Positions 1 through 9,166 are shown, counted from the stretch's first letter. The stretch: 64,000 nt of DNA from Amylibacter sp. (GCA_021775355.1 JAJFHZ010000030.1:1-64000), one strand, 5' to 3'. Translations and numbers: made by a program. The notes: generated from the sequence alone by a model not told the origin.

Positions 1-22
1 TTAAAAACGGAAGACAGAAAGA

Positions 23-862
23 ATGGCATTAAAGTCGTATAAACCGACGACGCCAGGCCAACGTGGGTTGGTTCTGATTGACCGTTCCGAGCTTTGGAAA
101 GGCCGTCCTGTTAAAGCGCTCACAGAAGGTGTGCGTAAAAACGGTGGCCGGAACAATACCGGACGGATTACTATGCGTCGCAAAGGCGGTGGGGCGAAGC
201 GCCTTTATCGTATCGTGGATTTCAAGCGGAACAAAATGGATGTTCCGGCTGTTGTGGAACGTATTGAATACGATCCGAACAGAACTGCGTTTATCGCGCT
301 GATCAAATACGAAGACGGTCAACAAGCATACATTCTGGCACCACAGCGTTTGGCTATTGGTGATAAAGTTGTATCTTCAGCCAAGGCCGACATTAAACCC
401 GGTAACGCAATGCCGTTCACCGGTCTTCCAATTGGTACAATTATTCACAACATCGAGCTGAAACAAGGCAAAGGCGGCCAAATGGTGCGTGCTGCCGGTT
501 CTTACGCTCAGTTTGTTGGTCGTGATGGCGGCTACGCGCAGGTGCGTTTGTCATCTGGCGAGCTTCGCCTGGTACGTCAAGAGTGTATGGCCACAGTTGG
601 TGCCGTATCCAACCCTGACCATTCCAACCAAAACTTGGGTAAAGCCGGTCGTAACCGTCACAAGGGCATCCGCCCATCCGTGCGTGGTGTTGTTATGAAC
701 CCGGTCGATCACCCACATGGTGGTGGTGAAGGTCGGACATCCGGTGGTCGTCACCCTGTGACACCTTGGGGTAAGCCAACAAAAGGTGCACGCACACGTT
801 CAAACAAGACAACGGATAAATACATCGTCCGTTCTCGTCACGCTAAAAAGAAGGGTCGTTAA
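23..862 (+). CDS. rplB: 50S ribosomal protein L2
   Basis: Large-subunit protein that binds 23S rRNA and supports subunit association and the peptidyl-transferase centre. The 279-residue product has the expected family length, opens with [15 protein letters not shown] and carries the conserved HPHGGGEGR segment near residues 230-239, where the functionally important histidine lies. It is the first complete gene of the window; the TAA at positions 2-4 could be the stop of the preceding gene, which in this operon would be rplW. rpsS follows after 3 bases, so the two are co-transcribed. Confidence 0.98.
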   Translation: MALKSYKPTTPGQRGLVLIDRSELWKGRPVKALTEGVRKNGGRNNTGRITMRRKGGGAKRLYRIVDFKRNKMDVPAVVERIEYDPNRTAFIALIKYEDGQQAYILAPQRLAIGDKVVSSAKADIKPGNAMPFTGLPIGTIIHNIELKQGKGGQMVRAAGSYAQFVGRDGGYAQVRLSSGELRLVRQECMATVGAVSNPDHSNQNLGKAGRNRHKGIRPSVRGVVMNPVDHPHGGGEGRTSGGRHPVTPWGKPTKGARTRSNKTTDKYIVRSRHAKKKGR

Positions 863-865
863 GAT

Positions 866-1144
866 ATGTCTCGTTCAGTCTGGAAAGGCCCATTCGTTGA
901 TGCATACGTGCTTAAAAAAGCAGAAGCTGCACGCGAGTCAGGGCGTCATGAAGTTATTAAAATCTGGTCTCGTCGATCAACAATCCTGCCACAGTTCGTG
1001 GGTTTGACATTCGGCGTTTACAATGGCCGCAAACACATCCCGGTAAATGTATCCGAGGATATGATTGGTCAAAAATTCGGTGAATACAGCCCGACCCGTA
1101 GTTATTACGGCCACACGGCTGATAAAAAAGCGAAAAGGAAGTAA
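866..1144 (+). CDS. rpsS: 30S ribosomal protein S19
   Basis: Small-subunit head protein that forms a complex with S13 and contacts 16S rRNA. The 92-residue product shows the typical start [12 protein letters not shown] and the conserved stretch [15 protein letters not shown] in the middle, ending in a basic tail. It lies 3 bases after rplB and 3 bases before rplV, the standard S10-operon order. Confidence 0.98.
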   Translation: MSRSVWKGPFVDAYVLKKAEAARESGRHEVIKIWSRRSTILPQFVGLTFGVYNGRKHIPVNVSEDMIGQKFGEYSPTRSYYGHTADKKAKRK

Positions 1145-1147
1145 GCC

Positions 1148-1531
1148 ATGAGCAAGTCTAAAAACGCGCGTCGCGTTGCGGATAACGAAGCTATGGCCGT
1201 TTCCCGCATGCTGAAAACAAGCCCACAAAAGCTGAACCTTGTGGCCCAACTTATTCGCGGCAAATCAGTTGCAAAGGCTTTGACTGATTTAACGTTCTCT
1301 AAAAAGCGAATTTCTGACGACGTAAAGAAAACTTTGCAGTCAGCAATCGCGAACGCTGAAAACAACCACGGGCTGGATGTTGACGAGTTGATCGTTGCAG
1401 AAGCATATGTTGGCAAAAACCTAACTATGAAACGTGGACGTCCGCGTGCACGTGGTCGCTACGGTAAAATCCTGAAGCCTTTCGCGCAGGTTACTATTCT
1501 AGTGCGTCAGCCAGCTGAGGAGCAAGCATAA
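1148..1531 (+). CDS. rplV: 50S ribosomal protein L22
   Basis: Large-subunit protein that lines the nascent peptide exit tunnel through its extended beta hairpin. The 127-residue product has the core [17 protein letters not shown] near residues 26-42 and the tunnel-hairpin region [15 protein letters not shown] near residues 95-109. Its stop codon shares a base with the rpsC start (TAATG), which indicates translational coupling. Confidence 0.98.
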   Translation: MSKSKNARRVADNEAMAVSRMLKTSPQKLNLVAQLIRGKSVAKALTDLTFSKKRISDDVKKTLQSAIANAENNHGLDVDELIVAEAYVGKNLTMKRGRPRARGRYGKILKPFAQVTILVRQPAEEQA

Positions 1532-2253
1532 TGGGTCAAAAGATCAATCCAATTGGCTTTCGTCTGCAAGTCAACCGTACATGGGACAGCCGCTGGTTTG
1601 CCGAAAGCAACGCTTATGGGGATCTTCTGCTGGAAGATTTGAAAATCCGTGACTTCATCAAGAAAGAATGTGTTCAGGCGGGTATCGCCCGTGTGATTAT
1701 CGAGCGTCCACACAAGAAATGCCGCGTGACTATTCACTCTGCACGTCCGGGTGTGATCATCGGTAAAAAAGGTGCTGACATAGAAACGCTTCGCAAGAAA
1801 GTTTCTGCTTTGACAGCATCTGAATTGCACTTGAACATTGTTGAAGTTCGCAAGCCGGAACTGGATGCAGCCTTGGTAGCCGAGTCAGTTGCGCAACAGC
1901 TGGAACGCCGTGTATCTTTCCGTCGCGCCATGAAACGTGCCGTACAAAACGCCATGCGTATGGGTGCCTTGGGCATTCGTATCAATGTTGCCGGTCGTTT
2001 GGGCGGTGCAGAGATTGCGCGGACTGAATGGTACCGCGAAGGTCGCGTGCCGTTGCACACATTGCGTGCCGACATCGACTATGCACGCTGCGAAGGTCTG
2101 ACAGCTTATGGTATCATCGGTATCAAAGTCTGGATTTTCAAAGGTGAGATCATGGAACATGATCCGCAAGCACATGATCGTCGTATTGCTGAAGCTCAAG
2201 AAGGCGGTGGACCACGTCCACACGGTGGCGGTAATCGCCCACCACGTCGCTAA
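1531..2253 (+). CDS. rpsC: 30S ribosomal protein S3
   Basis: Small-subunit protein at the mRNA entry channel. The 240-residue product begins [12 protein letters not shown], has the KH-domain signature [12 protein letters not shown] near residues 72-83 and the C-terminal S3 domain with [20 protein letters not shown]. The last 25 or so residues are Gly/Pro/Arg-rich and low in complexity, as in many alphaproteobacterial S3 proteins. The start overlaps the rplV stop by one base. Confidence 0.98.
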   Translation: MGQKINPIGFRLQVNRTWDSRWFAESNAYGDLLLEDLKIRDFIKKECVQAGIARVIIERPHKKCRVTIHSARPGVIIGKKGADIETLRKKVSALTASELHLNIVEVRKPELDAALVAESVAQQLERRVSFRRAMKRAVQNAMRMGALGIRINVAGRLGGAEIARTEWYREGRVPLHTLRADIDYARCEGLTAYGIIGIKVWIFKGEIMEHDPQAHDRRIAEAQEGGGPRPHGGGNRPPRR

Positions 2254-2276
2254 GCCATAGGTGAAGGAGAACTAAA

Positions 2277-2690
2277 ATGCTTTTACCAAAGCGTACAAAA
2301 TTCCGCAAAGCGTTCAAAGGTCGTATCCACGGCCAAGCTAAAGGCGGTTCTGATCTGAACTTCGGTTCATTCGGTCTGAAAACCATTCAACCTGAACGTA
2401 TCACGTCACGTCAAATCGAGGCGGCCCGCCGCGCGATGACACGGCACATGAAACGTCAGGGCCGTGTATGGATCCGTATCTTCCCGGACTTACCTGTCAC
2501 TAAAAAACCTACCGAAGTGCGGATGGGTAAAGGTAAGGGTTCCGTTGAATTCTGGGCAGCCAAAGTAAAACCCGGTCGTATCATGTTTGAAATTGATGGT
2601 GTGTCAGAGGCCGTAGCGGTCGAGGCCTTGCGCCTGGCCGCTATGAAACTGCCGGTTAAGACACGTATCGTTCAACGCGAAGATTGGTAA
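2277..2690 (+). CDS. rplP: 50S ribosomal protein L16
   Basis: Large-subunit protein near the A site and the peptidyl-transferase centre. The 137-residue product matches family length, with [11 protein letters not shown] at the N-terminus and the conserved loop [14 protein letters not shown] at residues 80-93. Arg82 in this loop corresponds to E. coli L16 Arg81, which is hydroxylated there by the 2-oxoglutarate oxygenase YcfD/RoxA. That is relevant because an unrelated-looking 2-oxoglutarate oxygenase gene lies 1.3 kb downstream. A GGAG ribosome site precedes the ATG. A strong terminator follows, so the S10-type transcript probably ends here. Confidence 0.98.
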   Translation: MLLPKRTKFRKAFKGRIHGQAKGGSDLNFGSFGLKTIQPERITSRQIEAARRAMTRHMKRQGRVWIRIFPDLPVTKKPTEVRMGKGKGSVEFWAAKVKPGRIMFEIDGVSEAVAVEALRLAAMKLPVKTRIVQREDW

Positions 2691-2713
2691 ACCTTACGGT
2701 TTGCACTGATTTT

Positions 2714-2746
2714 AAAACCCCTGACCGAAAGGTTGGGGGTTTTTGC
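2714..2746 (+). terminator. Rho-independent terminator after rplP
   Basis: A 13-bp stem (arms AAAACCCCTGACC and GGTTGGGGGTTTT, two G-U wobbles) closes on a GAAA tetraloop and runs into a T stretch. The A-rich 5' arm could make it work in both directions. It separates rplP from the inserted M20 hydrolase gene, whereas in the common gene order rpmC follows rplP directly. Confidence 0.85.
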
Positions 2747-2837
2747 TTTGGGTACTTCGGAAACATTAGTATAGCCTTTCTTGTACGCCCTATCTTTGAT
2801 TGGGTAACAGTTAAGGTTACTGGAAAGAGGCACTTAT

Positions 2838-3989
2838 ATGCTCACGAATTCTGATCTGGTTGAGCTAACAGCATTCCGTCGTGAGTTGCATCGCTATCCT
2901 GAAATATCAGGCGAAGAAGCGGCAACGGCAAACAAAATTAAAAATACTTTAGAAATGCTCTCGCCAACACGTATCATGACAGGCCTTGGGGGCTATGGTG
3001 TCGCTGCTATTTTTGACAGTGGGGTGGAAGGTCCTACCGTTCTGTTTCGTGCAGAACTAGATGCTTTACCGATTGAAGAGTTATCCGATGCGCCATGGGT
3101 TTCTACGGTGTCTGGCAAAGGGCACCTTTGTGGACATGATGGGCATATGACGATGTTATTGGCCTTGGGGCGGTTGATTGCACGCGATCCAATTGCGAAG
3201 GGACGTGTTATTCTGATGTTTCAACCAGCAGAAGAAGATGGCAGTGGCGCCCGTGCGGTGGTTGCTGATCCTGCGTATCAAGAGATCAAACCAGATTGGG
3301 CTTTTGCCATTCACAATGAACCGGGGCGCCCGTTCGGGTATGTGTCGACCCGCGCAGGGTTAATAAACTGCGCGTCGCAAGGGTTGGAAATCAAACTTAC
3401 AGGAAAAACGGCCCATGCAGCTGATCCCGAAGATGGAGTATCACCTGCGATTGCTGTGGCTAAATTGATACCTGCGTTAGGGGCTTTGGGAATAGGTGGG
3501 GCATTAGATGATGATTTTCGACTGGTGACGGTGACCCATGCCAGGATCGGAGAACCAACTTTTGGTGTCGCTCCGGGTGAAGCGATAATCTATGCAACTT
3601 TGCGCACTGCACATGATGATGCAATGGCTGCGATAGATGGTGATGCCCGAAATCTTGCACTTAAGATTGCTCAAGATGCGGGTCTTGCAGCTAGCTTTGA
3701 TGTATTTGATGACTTTGCGGCATCCATTAATGATGCAGAGGCAACCGATGTTGCTGTTGTGGCCATGAATGCGATTGGAGTGCCAAATGGTGAAGATGGC
3801 TTACCGATGCGCGCATCGGAAGATTTTGGCGTTTTTGGATGGGATGCAAAAGCAGCTATGTTGTGCCTTGGACCCGGAGAAGAATACGCCGCTTTACACA
3901 ATCCAGATTATGACTTTCCAGATGATCTAATCCCTGTGGGTGCCGCAATCTTTGAACGCATTGCCCGAGATATCTTATGTAGTGACTGA
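2838..3989 (+). CDS. M20 family metallo-amidohydrolase (aminoacylase/hippurate hydrolase type)
   Basis: Probable cytoplasmic dinuclear-metal hydrolase that cleaves N-acyl or N-carbamoyl amino acids. The 383-residue product has the family motifs in order: HRYPEISGEE (18-27), ALDAL-type loop (around 73-78), CGHDGH (98-103) with metal ligands, FQPAEEDG (128-135) and a late ASEDFG motif that supplies another ligand. All expected metal ligands appear intact. A GAAAGAGG ribosome site precedes the ATG. The gene is inserted in the ribosomal superoperon between rplP and rpmC, after a terminator, so it probably has its own promoter in the 2746-2837 gap. Substrate cannot be told from sequence. A paralogue lies at 44805. 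Confidence 0.9.
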   Translation: MLTNSDLVELTAFRRELHRYPEISGEEAATANKIKNTLEMLSPTRIMTGLGGYGVAAIFDSGVEGPTVLFRAELDALPIEELSDAPWVSTVSGKGHLCGHDGHMTMLLALGRLIARDPIAKGRVILMFQPAEEDGSGARAVVADPAYQEIKPDWAFAIHNEPGRPFGYVSTRAGLINCASQGLEIKLTGKTAHAADPEDGVSPAIAVAKLIPALGALGIGGALDDDFRLVTVTHARIGEPTFGVAPGEAIIYATLRTAHDDAMAAIDGDARNLALKIAQDAGLAASFDVFDDFAASINDAEATDVAVVAMNAIGVPNGEDGLPMRASEDFGVFGWDAKAAMLCLGPGEEYAALHNPDYDFPDDLIPVGAAIFERIARDILCSD

Positions 3990-4036
3990 CAAAAGAGCCT
4001 CTCGCGTGGTGAAGCCCTCTAAGCTATGAAGTAGAT

Positions 4037-4657
4037 ATGACACAAATTGATTCCCTATTCGTTACCCGCCTTTACCGTGCTGCCCTTAGTGAACATGGAA
4101 AGCCTATTGAAGCGTCCGAGCTTGAAAATACATGTCTCTCGATTGCCGATGATGATACGGCGGGGCAAACGTGGTGTGAAGAAAATAGCTATCCCGGCTA
4201 TACCAGCTACGCCTCACTCGATGATCTGCCGTGGCGGTTCCCGATCTTTCAGGACTTGGTTGAAACGCTCGACAAACACGTGGCCGCTTTTGCCGAGGAT
4301 CTGGAATTTGATCTGGACGGTAAAGAGTTGAAGCTGGATAGCCTGTGGATCAATATTCTGCCCACGGGCGGCACACATTCCTCACATCTCCATCCGCATT
4401 CGGTGATCAGTGGCACAACATATGTTGCTATGCCGTCGGGTGCCAGTGCGCTGAAGCTTGAAGATCCGCGTTCGGCCCGCATGATGGCCGCCCCCGGGCG
4501 CAAAGCAGACGCACGGCGTGAGCTGCGTAATTTTATCTATGTCACACCCGTTGTAGGTGATGTCTTGCTATGGGAAAGTTGGCTGCGCCACGAGGTGCCG
4601 ATGAATATGTCTGATGAGGAACGGATTAGCGTTAGCTTTAACTACGGTTGGGGTTAG
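4037..4657 (+). CDS. TIGR02466-type 2-oxoglutarate/Fe(II) oxygenase
   Basis: Predicted non-haem iron, 2-oxoglutarate-dependent oxygenase. The 206-residue product carries a histidine cluster HLHPHS (117-122) followed by SGTTYVAMP, then VGDVLLWESWLRHEVPMN (His185) and Arg196 in the strand ERISVSFNYGWG, matching a double-stranded beta-helix fold with iron ligands and a 2-oxoglutarate-binding arginine. Family resemblance is to TIGR02466 proteins, which I recall from marine bacteria and phages; substrates are not established. It sits between rplP and rpmC, 47 bases after the M20 gene, and is followed directly by a perfect hairpin. Its placement suggests a ribosome-linked substrate, but that is inference only. 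Confidence 0.85.
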   Translation: MTQIDSLFVTRLYRAALSEHGKPIEASELENTCLSIADDDTAGQTWCEENSYPGYTSYASLDDLPWRFPIFQDLVETLDKHVAAFAEDLEFDLDGKELKLDSLWINILPTGGTHSSHLHPHSVISGTTYVAMPSGASALKLEDPRSARMMAAPGRKADARRELRNFIYVTPVVGDVLLWESWLRHEVPMNMSDEERISVSFNYGWG

Positions 4658-4677
4658 TGTGGGCTGAAGCCCACACT
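4656..4677 (+). repeat. TGGGC/GCCCA hairpin, copy 1
   Basis: Perfect inverted repeat with 10-base arms (AGTGTGGGCT and AGCCCACACT) and a two-base spacer, starting inside the stop codon of the oxygenase gene. No T run follows, so it is not a standard terminator. Similar elements occur in several other gaps of the ribosomal superoperon. Confidence 0.7.
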
Positions 4678-4791
4678 ACAGATGTCTCAGACTTTTCGGA
4701 ATGTTATATGCTTAACCCCTTGCCAATACCCCCATTCCCCGTTAAAGGAGCCGTTCATCATGTACTCCACTGGAATCAGGGTGACCCGTAA

Positions 4792-4805
4792 GCATGCTTG
4801 CATGC
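4792..4805 (+). repeat. GCATGC-TT-GCATGC palindrome in the rpmC leader
   Basis: Two copies of the self-complementary hexamer GCATGC separated by TT form a small hairpin 42 bases before the rpmC start. The core ATGCTTGCAT recurs at 8283-8292 in the rplR-rpsE gap. Upstream, TTGCCA (4720-4725) and TTAAAG (4742-4747), 16 bases apart, could be a weak promoter for the rpmC-to-rpmD transcript. Confidence 0.45.
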
Positions 4806-4847
4806 GTAAATAGGGGGCCTACCAGTGATGTTGAAAGGAAAACGGCA

Positions 4848-5051
4848 ATGAATGCCAATGAGCTAAAAGATAAAACACCCGACCAGCTGCGTGAAGAGCT
4901 GGCTGCACAGAAAAAAGCACAGTTCAACCTGCGTTTTCAGGCGGCCACTAGTCAGCTGGAAAACACCGCACAGATCAGAACGGCCCGCCGTAATGCTGCG
5001 CGTGTGAAAACAATTTTGAACCAGAAAGCTGCCGAAGCGGCAGCTGAATAA
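4848..5051 (+). CDS. rpmC: 50S ribosomal protein L29
   Basis: Small large-subunit protein next to the exit tunnel, part of the docking area for trigger factor and SRP. The 67-residue product [18 protein letters not shown] is of normal size. The ATG at 4848 is preferred over an in-frame upstream ATG at 4794 because AAGGAA precedes it at 4835-4840 and because the longer form would add 18 residues unlike L29. It leads the run rpmC-rpsQ-rplN and onward. Confidence 0.95.
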   Translation: MNANELKDKTPDQLREELAAQKKAQFNLRFQAATSQLENTAQIRTARRNAARVKTILNQKAAEAAAE

Positions 5052-5062
5052 GGAAGTGTGAC

Positions 5063-5296
5063 ATGCCAAAGCGTATATTAACCGGCACAGTAACAGGCGA
5101 TCAGAACGCGCAAACAGTTTCTGTTTCCGTTCAGCGTAGTTTCTCACACCCGGTTCTAAAGAAAACTATTCGTAAGTCTAAGACATACCGTGCCCATGAC
5201 GCGAATAATCAATTCAAAATTGGCGACCAAGTGCGCATTGAAGAATGCGCGCCAATTTCGAAAACCAAACGTTGGACGGTTCTGATAGACGCTTAA
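5063..5296 (+). CDS. rpsQ: 30S ribosomal protein S17
   Basis: Primary 16S rRNA-binding protein of the small subunit. The 77-residue product starts [13 protein letters not shown] and contains the conserved [17 protein letters not shown] segment near the C-terminus. It lies 11 bases after rpmC with GGAAG upstream of the ATG. A 68-base gap containing GGGGATGATCCCC (a small hairpin) separates it from rplN. Confidence 0.97.
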   Translation: MPKRILTGTVTGDQNAQTVSVSVQRSFSHPVLKKTIRKSKTYRAHDANNQFKIGDQVRIEECAPISKTKRWTVLIDA

Positions 5297-5364
5297 AGGC
5301 CACGTCAGACAATCCAGCTTAACGAAACCCTGGGGATGATCCCCAAAGGTCGGAAGGACACCAA

Positions 5365-5733
5365 ATGATCCAGATGCAGACCAATCTGGATGTAGCTGAC
5401 AACAGCGGCGCACGCCGTGTTCAGTGCATCAAGGTTCTGGGCGGTTCCAAACGGAGATATGCCTCCGTTGGTGATATTATCGTAGTTTCTGTGAAAGAAG
5501 CCATTCCACGCGGTCGCGTGAAAAAAGGTGACGTTCGCAAAGCTGTGGTGGTTCGTACTGCCAAAGAAGTCCGTCGTGAAGACGGCACAGCAATCCGGTT
5601 TGACCGCAATGCTGCAGTTATTCTTAACACTGCGAACGAGCCTTTGGGCACACGTATCTTTGGCCCGGTTGTTCGCGAATTGCGTGCGAAGAACTTCATG
5701 AAGATCATCTCGCTTGCACCGGAGGTGCTGTAA
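5365..5733 (+). CDS. rplN: 50S ribosomal protein L14
   Basis: Large-subunit protein at the subunit interface, contacting bridge B8 and binding the silencing factor RsfS. The 122-residue product is of exact family length, starts [18 protein letters not shown] and carries [25 protein letters not shown] sequence and the C-terminal [16 protein letters not shown] lies upstream of the ATG. rplX starts one base after its stop codon. Confidence 0.98.
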   Translation: MIQMQTNLDVADNSGARRVQCIKVLGGSKRRYASVGDIIVVSVKEAIPRGRVKKGDVRKAVVVRTAKEVRREDGTAIRFDRNAAVILNTANEPLGTRIFGPVVRELRAKNFMKIISLAPEVL

Positions 5734-5734
5734 G

Positions 5735-6049
5735 ATGGCTGCTAAGTTGAAAAAAGGTGACAAAGTCATCGTTTTGGCCGGTAAAGACAAAGGTAAAGAG
5801 GGCGAAATTGCCACTTTGAACCCGTCTACCGGCAAAGCTATCGTGACAGGTGTGAACACATCTATCCGTCACGTAAAACAATCACAAAACTCCCAAGGTG
5901 GTCGTGTCCCAACGGACATGCCGATCCAGTTGTCCAATCTGGCACTGGTTGACCCGAAAGAGGGTGGTGCTACGCGTGTTGGCTTCAAGGTTGAAGACGG
6001 CAAAAAAGTGCGTTTTGCCAAAAAATCAGGAGCGTTGATCGATGGCTGA
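5735..6049 (+). CDS. rplX: 50S ribosomal protein L24
   Basis: Assembly-initiating large-subunit protein with a KOW domain. The 104-residue product begins [20 protein letters not shown], which is the KOW motif. The start at 5735 is chosen because the GGAGG at 5721-5725 is well placed and an upstream in-frame start lies inside rplN. The 3' end overlaps rplE by 8 bases, so the two are translationally coupled. Confidence 0.97.
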   Translation: MAAKLKKGDKVIVLAGKDKGKEGEIATLNPSTGKAIVTGVNTSIRHVKQSQNSQGGRVPTDMPIQLSNLALVDPKEGGATRVGFKVEDGKKVRFAKKSGALIDG

Positions 6050-6593
6050 TTATACACCACGTCTTAAAACGCAATACGCTGAAAAAATGCGCGGCGCGTT
6101 GAAAGAAGAGTTCGCTTACAAGAACGACATGATGATCCCCAAGTTGGATAAAATCGTGTTGAATATGGGTGTTGGCGAAACTGTAAACGACACGAAGAAA
6201 ATCCGCGCTGCGGTTGATGGAATGGCAACAATTGCAGGTCAACAACCTGTGATTACCAAAGCCAAGAAATCCATCGCTGGTTTTCGCGTTCGTGAAGACA
6301 TGCCTTTGGGCTGTAAAGTCACGTTGCGCGGCAACAAGATGTATGAATTTCTTGACAGCCTTGTGACGGTTGCAATGCCACGTATCCGCGACTTTCGCGG
6401 CATCTCGGCCAAAAGCTTTGATGGTAATGGCAACTACGCTATGGGCTTGAAAGAACACATCGTGTTCCCCGAAATCGACTACGACAAAGTAGATCAAATG
6501 TGGGGCATGGATATTATCATCTGTACGACCGCAAAAACAGATGCAGAAGCTAAAAGCCTGTTGAAGCAATTCAACATGCCGTTTAGCGACTGA
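6042..6593 (+). CDS. rplE: 50S ribosomal protein L5
   Basis: 5S rRNA-binding protein of the central protuberance, in contact with P-site tRNA and S13. The 183-residue product has the conserved [10 protein letters not shown] near residues 32-41, [33 protein letters not shown] and the C-terminal FNMPF. The start overlaps rplX; an AGGAG ribosome site lies within the rplX end. Confidence 0.98.
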   Translation: MADYTPRLKTQYAEKMRGALKEEFAYKNDMMIPKLDKIVLNMGVGETVNDTKKIRAAVDGMATIAGQQPVITKAKKSIAGFRVREDMPLGCKVTLRGNKMYEFLDSLVTVAMPRIRDFRGISAKSFDGNGNYAMGLKEHIVFPEIDYDKVDQMWGMDIIICTTAKTDAEAKSLLKQFNMPFSD

Positions 6594-6613
6594 TCGCGGA
6601 AGGAGAGAGAAAC

Positions 6614-6919
6614 ATGGCAAAAGCTGCAATGGTCCAACGCGAAGTCAAACGCGCAAAATTGGTGGAAAAATATGCCGCCAAACGTGCTGCGTTAAAAGAA
6701 ATCGCAAATAACCAAGATCTGCCGATGGAAGAGCGTTTTAAAGCGCGTCTGACACTGGCCAAACTACCGCGTAATTCATCGTCTACCCGCCTGCACAATC
6801 GTTGTCAGGTTACGGGTCGCCCGAAGGGTTATTATCGTAAACTCAAAGTGTCCAGGATTGCACTGCGCCAGTTGGCGTCAGACGGCATGATCCCGGGCAT
6901 GGTCAAGTCAAGCTGGTAA
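6614..6919 (+). CDS. rpsN: 30S ribosomal protein S14 (zinc-free type)
   Basis: Small-subunit head protein. The 101-residue length and the single cysteine in [20 protein letters not shown] show the longer C-minus form that does not bind zinc, as is usual in Proteobacteria. It is preceded by GGAAGGAGAG and lies between rplE and rpsH in standard spc-operon order. Confidence 0.97.
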   Translation: MAKAAMVQREVKRAKLVEKYAAKRAALKEIANNQDLPMEERFKARLTLAKLPRNSSSTRLHNRCQVTGRPKGYYRKLKVSRIALRQLASDGMIPGMVKSSW

Positions 6920-6931
6920 GGGAGAGATATT

Positions 6932-7324
6932 ATGAACGATCCTATCGGTGATATGCTGACACGTATTCGCAACGCACAAATGCGCGGCAAGTCTACTGTG
7001 TTAACACCAGCGTCAAAACTGCGTGGTTGGGTGCTAGATGTACTTGCGAACGAAGGCTATATCCGCGGTTATGAAAATGCGACATCAAAAGCAGGTTTTC
7101 CTGAGTTGGAGATTTCTTTGAAATACTTCGACGGGGCACCTGTTATCAAAGAGATCAAACGCGTGTCCAAACCGGGCCGCCGCGTTTATTCGGGTGCACA
7201 GGATATTCCGACAGTGCGTCAGGGTCTTGGTGTTGCCATTGTCTCCACACCAAAAGGTGTGATGTCAGATGCACAAGCACGTTCCGCCAATGTTGGTGGT
7301 GAAGTGCTGTGCACGATCTTCTAA
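6932..7324 (+). CDS. rpsH: 30S ribosomal protein S8
   Basis: 16S rRNA-binding protein that in E. coli also represses the spc operon by binding the rplE leader. The 130-residue product starts [16 protein letters not shown] and ends with the family signature [20 protein letters not shown] before CTIF. GGGAGAG precedes the ATG. Confidence 0.98.
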   Translation: MNDPIGDMLTRIRNAQMRGKSTVLTPASKLRGWVLDVLANEGYIRGYENATSKAGFPELEISLKYFDGAPVIKEIKRVSKPGRRVYSGAQDIPTVRQGLGVAIVSTPKGVMSDAQARSANVGGEVLCTIF

Positions 7325-7334
7325 GGAGTATCTG

Positions 7335-7868
7335 ATGTCTCGTATTGGTAAAAAAGCAGTTGAACTGCCAAGCGGCGTTACCGCCACGCTGTCAGGTCAA
7401 CAAATCGAAGTCAAAGGCCCTAAAGGTGTTCTATCCTTCAAGGCAACTGATGACGTTACACTCGCAATAGAAGACAACGAGGTTACGGTTAAGCCACGTG
7501 GTATGTCTAAGCGCGCGCGTCAGCAGTGGGGCATGTCCCGCACACAGATCGCAAATTGCGTGACAGGTGTAACGGAAGGCTTCAAAAAGGAACTGGAAAT
7601 TAACGGTGTTGGTTATCGTGCCAGAATGAATGGCAATGTCCTGAATATGACATTGGGTTATTCACACGATGTTAATTTCGATGTTCCCGAAGGTGTGACG
7701 ATCACTGCACCGAAAACAACTGAAATCGTCGTCGAAGGTATTGACGCCCAACAGGTTGGTGAAGTTGCCGCGAATATTCGCGCGTGGCGTAAGCCAGAGC
7801 CTTTTAAAGGCAAGGGGATCAAATACAAAGGCGAATATATCTTCCGCAAAGAAGGTAAGAAAAAGTAA
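7335..7868 (+). CDS. rplF: 50S ribosomal protein L6
   Basis: Large-subunit protein near the sarcin-ricin loop and factor-binding site. The 177-residue product begins [15 protein letters not shown] and ends with the family signature [20 protein letters not shown]. The ATG at 7335 follows AAGGAG at 7323-7328; a longer in-frame form would start inside rpsH and is not credible. Confidence 0.97.
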   Translation: MSRIGKKAVELPSGVTATLSGQQIEVKGPKGVLSFKATDDVTLAIEDNEVTVKPRGMSKRARQQWGMSRTQIANCVTGVTEGFKKELEINGVGYRARMNGNVLNMTLGYSHDVNFDVPEGVTITAPKTTEIVVEGIDAQQVGEVAANIRAWRKPEPFKGKGIKYKGEYIFRKEGKKK

Positions 7869-7880
7869 GGAGCGCATAAT

Positions 7881-8240
7881 ATGGCTAATAATAAGAGAAC
7901 GCTGTTCCTTAAGCGCCGCATGCGCAACCGGAACAAAATCAAGAAGATGGCCGCAGGCCGTCCTCGCCTGAGCGTTCATCGCTCATCCAAGAACATCAGC
8001 GTCCAACTGATTGATGATGTGAACGGTGTCACACTGGCTGCAGCTTCCTCATTGGAAAAAGCACTGGGTGTTGTGGGCAAAAACAACAAGGATGCTTCTG
8101 CTAAAGTGGGTACGGCAATTGCCGAACGTGCGAAAAAAGCGGGTGTAAAAGAGTGTTACTTCGATCGTGGCGGCTTTTTGTTCCACGGCAAAGTGAAAGC
8201 ATTGGCAGATGCCGCCCGTGAGGGTGGTCTGAAGTTCTAA
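7881..8240 (+). CDS. rplR: 50S ribosomal protein L18
   Basis: 5S rRNA-binding protein of the central protuberance. The 119-residue product has the basic N-terminus followed by [19 protein letters not shown] and the C-terminal [26 protein letters not shown], typical of L18. AAGGAG precedes the ATG. A 103-base gap with three hairpins follows, an unusually long gap for this operon. Confidence 0.98.
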   Translation: MANNKRTLFLKRRMRNRNKIKKMAAGRPRLSVHRSSKNISVQLIDDVNGVTLAAASSLEKALGVVGKNNKDASAKVGTAIAERAKKAGVKECYFDRGGFLFHGKVKALADAAREGGLKF

Positions 8241-8247
8241 AAACTGT

Positions 8248-8325
8248 AGGTGGGCGTAATGTCCACCTCGATGATCCGGGGGATGCTTGCATCCCACCAG
8301 GATTGGTAAAATGGGCTTATGCCCA
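8248..8325 (+). repeat. Cluster of three hairpins between rplR and rpsE
   Basis: Three separate inverted repeats lie in tandem: 8248-8268 (arms AGGTGGGC and GTCCACCT, one wobble), 8280-8295 (perfect arms GGGATGC and GCATCCC around TT) and 8312-8325 (TGGGC, TTAT, GCCCA). None has a following T run. The first and third match the TGGGC/GCCCA family seen elsewhere in the superoperon; the middle one shares ATGCTTGCAT with the rpmC leader. Candidate mRNA stability or processing elements. Confidence 0.65.
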
Positions 8326-8343
8326 CAATTCAGGAGGCCTGTG

Positions 8344-8910
8344 ATGGCTAGAGAAGATAACCGCCGGGGTCGCGATCGCGACGAAACACCGGAATTTCAA
8401 GATCGTTTGGTTGCGATCAACCGTGTGTCTAAGACAGTTAAAGGCGGTAAACGTTTTGGCTTTGCAGCACTTGTTGTTGTGGGCGACCAAAAAGGCCGTG
8501 TAGGTTTTGGCAAAGGTAAAGCGAAAGAGGTTCCAGAAGCCATTCGTAAAGCCACTGAACAAGCCAAACGCCAAATGATCCGCGTTCCATTACGTGAAGG
8601 CCGTACATTACACCATGATGTAAATGGTCGTCACGGTGCCGGTAAAGTTGTGATGCGTACAGCGCCACAAGGTACAGGGATCATCGCCGGTGGTCCGATG
8701 CGTGCCGTTTTCGAAATGCTTGGCGTTCAAGACGTTGTTGCGAAATCTATCGGGTCACAAAATCCGTATAACATGATCCGCGCAACCATGGACGGTCTGG
8801 GTAAAGAAGCCAGCCCGCGTAACGTTGCACAACGTCGCGGCAAAAAAGTTTCCGACATCCTGCCAAAAACCGATGCGGCACCTGCTGCACCTGCTGCTGC
8901 GGAGGCTTGA
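8344..8910 (+). CDS. rpsE: 30S ribosomal protein S5
   Basis: Small-subunit protein at the mRNA channel, important for decoding fidelity. The 188-residue product starts [13 protein letters not shown], has the N-terminal dsRNA-binding-like part with [20 protein letters not shown] and the [13 protein letters not shown] signature. The C-terminus ends in an Ala/Pro-rich tail. The ATG at 8344 follows AGGAGG at 8332-8337; an in-frame start at 8287 would lie within the hairpin cluster and adds unrelated sequence. Confidence 0.97.
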   Translation: MAREDNRRGRDRDETPEFQDRLVAINRVSKTVKGGKRFGFAALVVVGDQKGRVGFGKGKAKEVPEAIRKATEQAKRQMIRVPLREGRTLHHDVNGRHGAGKVVMRTAPQGTGIIAGGPMRAVFEMLGVQDVVAKSIGSQNPYNMIRATMDGLGKEASPRNVAQRRGKKVSDILPKTDAAPAAPAAAEA

Positions 8911-8915
8911 GTTAG

Positions 8916-9107
8916 ATGGCTAAGAAAACAATCGTCGTAAAACAGATCGGCTCACCGATCCGCCGTCCGGCCAAACAACGTCAAACGTTGATCGGCCTTG
9001 GCTTGAACAAAATGCACAAAACCCGCGAGCTGGAAGATACACCATCCGTGCGCGGCATGGTGGCTAAGGTTTCGCACATGGTCGAGATCATTGAGGAAAA
9101 GGGCTGA
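8916..9107 (+). CDS. rpmD: 50S ribosomal protein L30
   Basis: Small large-subunit protein of 63 residues with the conserved core [20 protein letters not shown] and [21 protein letters not shown]. It starts 5 bases after the rpsE stop and is the last gene before a strong terminator, whereas in the usual order rplO follows directly. Confidence 0.97.
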   Translation: MAKKTIVVKQIGSPIRRPAKQRQTLIGLGLNKMHKTRELEDTPSVRGMVAKVSHMVEIIEEKG

Positions 9108-9135
9108 ATAGCCTGACGCCTAGCTTGAGAATTGA

Positions 9136-9166
9136 AACGCCCTGTGGAAACGCAGGGCGTTTTTTA
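9136..9166 (+). terminator. Rho-independent terminator after rpmD
   Basis: An 11-bp stem (AACGCCCTGTG with CGCAGGGCGTT, one wobble) closes on GAAA and is followed by a T run. It ends the spc-type transcript before the inserted accessory genes, so rplO needs its own promoter. Confidence 0.88.

Noticed and set aside
5305..5859. 184-codon minus-strand open frame over rplN/rplX
   Set aside because: Opposite two clear ribosomal protein genes; an artefact of their codon use.
5985..6629. 214-codon minus-strand open frame over rplE
   Set aside because: Opposite the well-supported L5 gene; Cys/His/Phe-rich wording typical of antisense frames.
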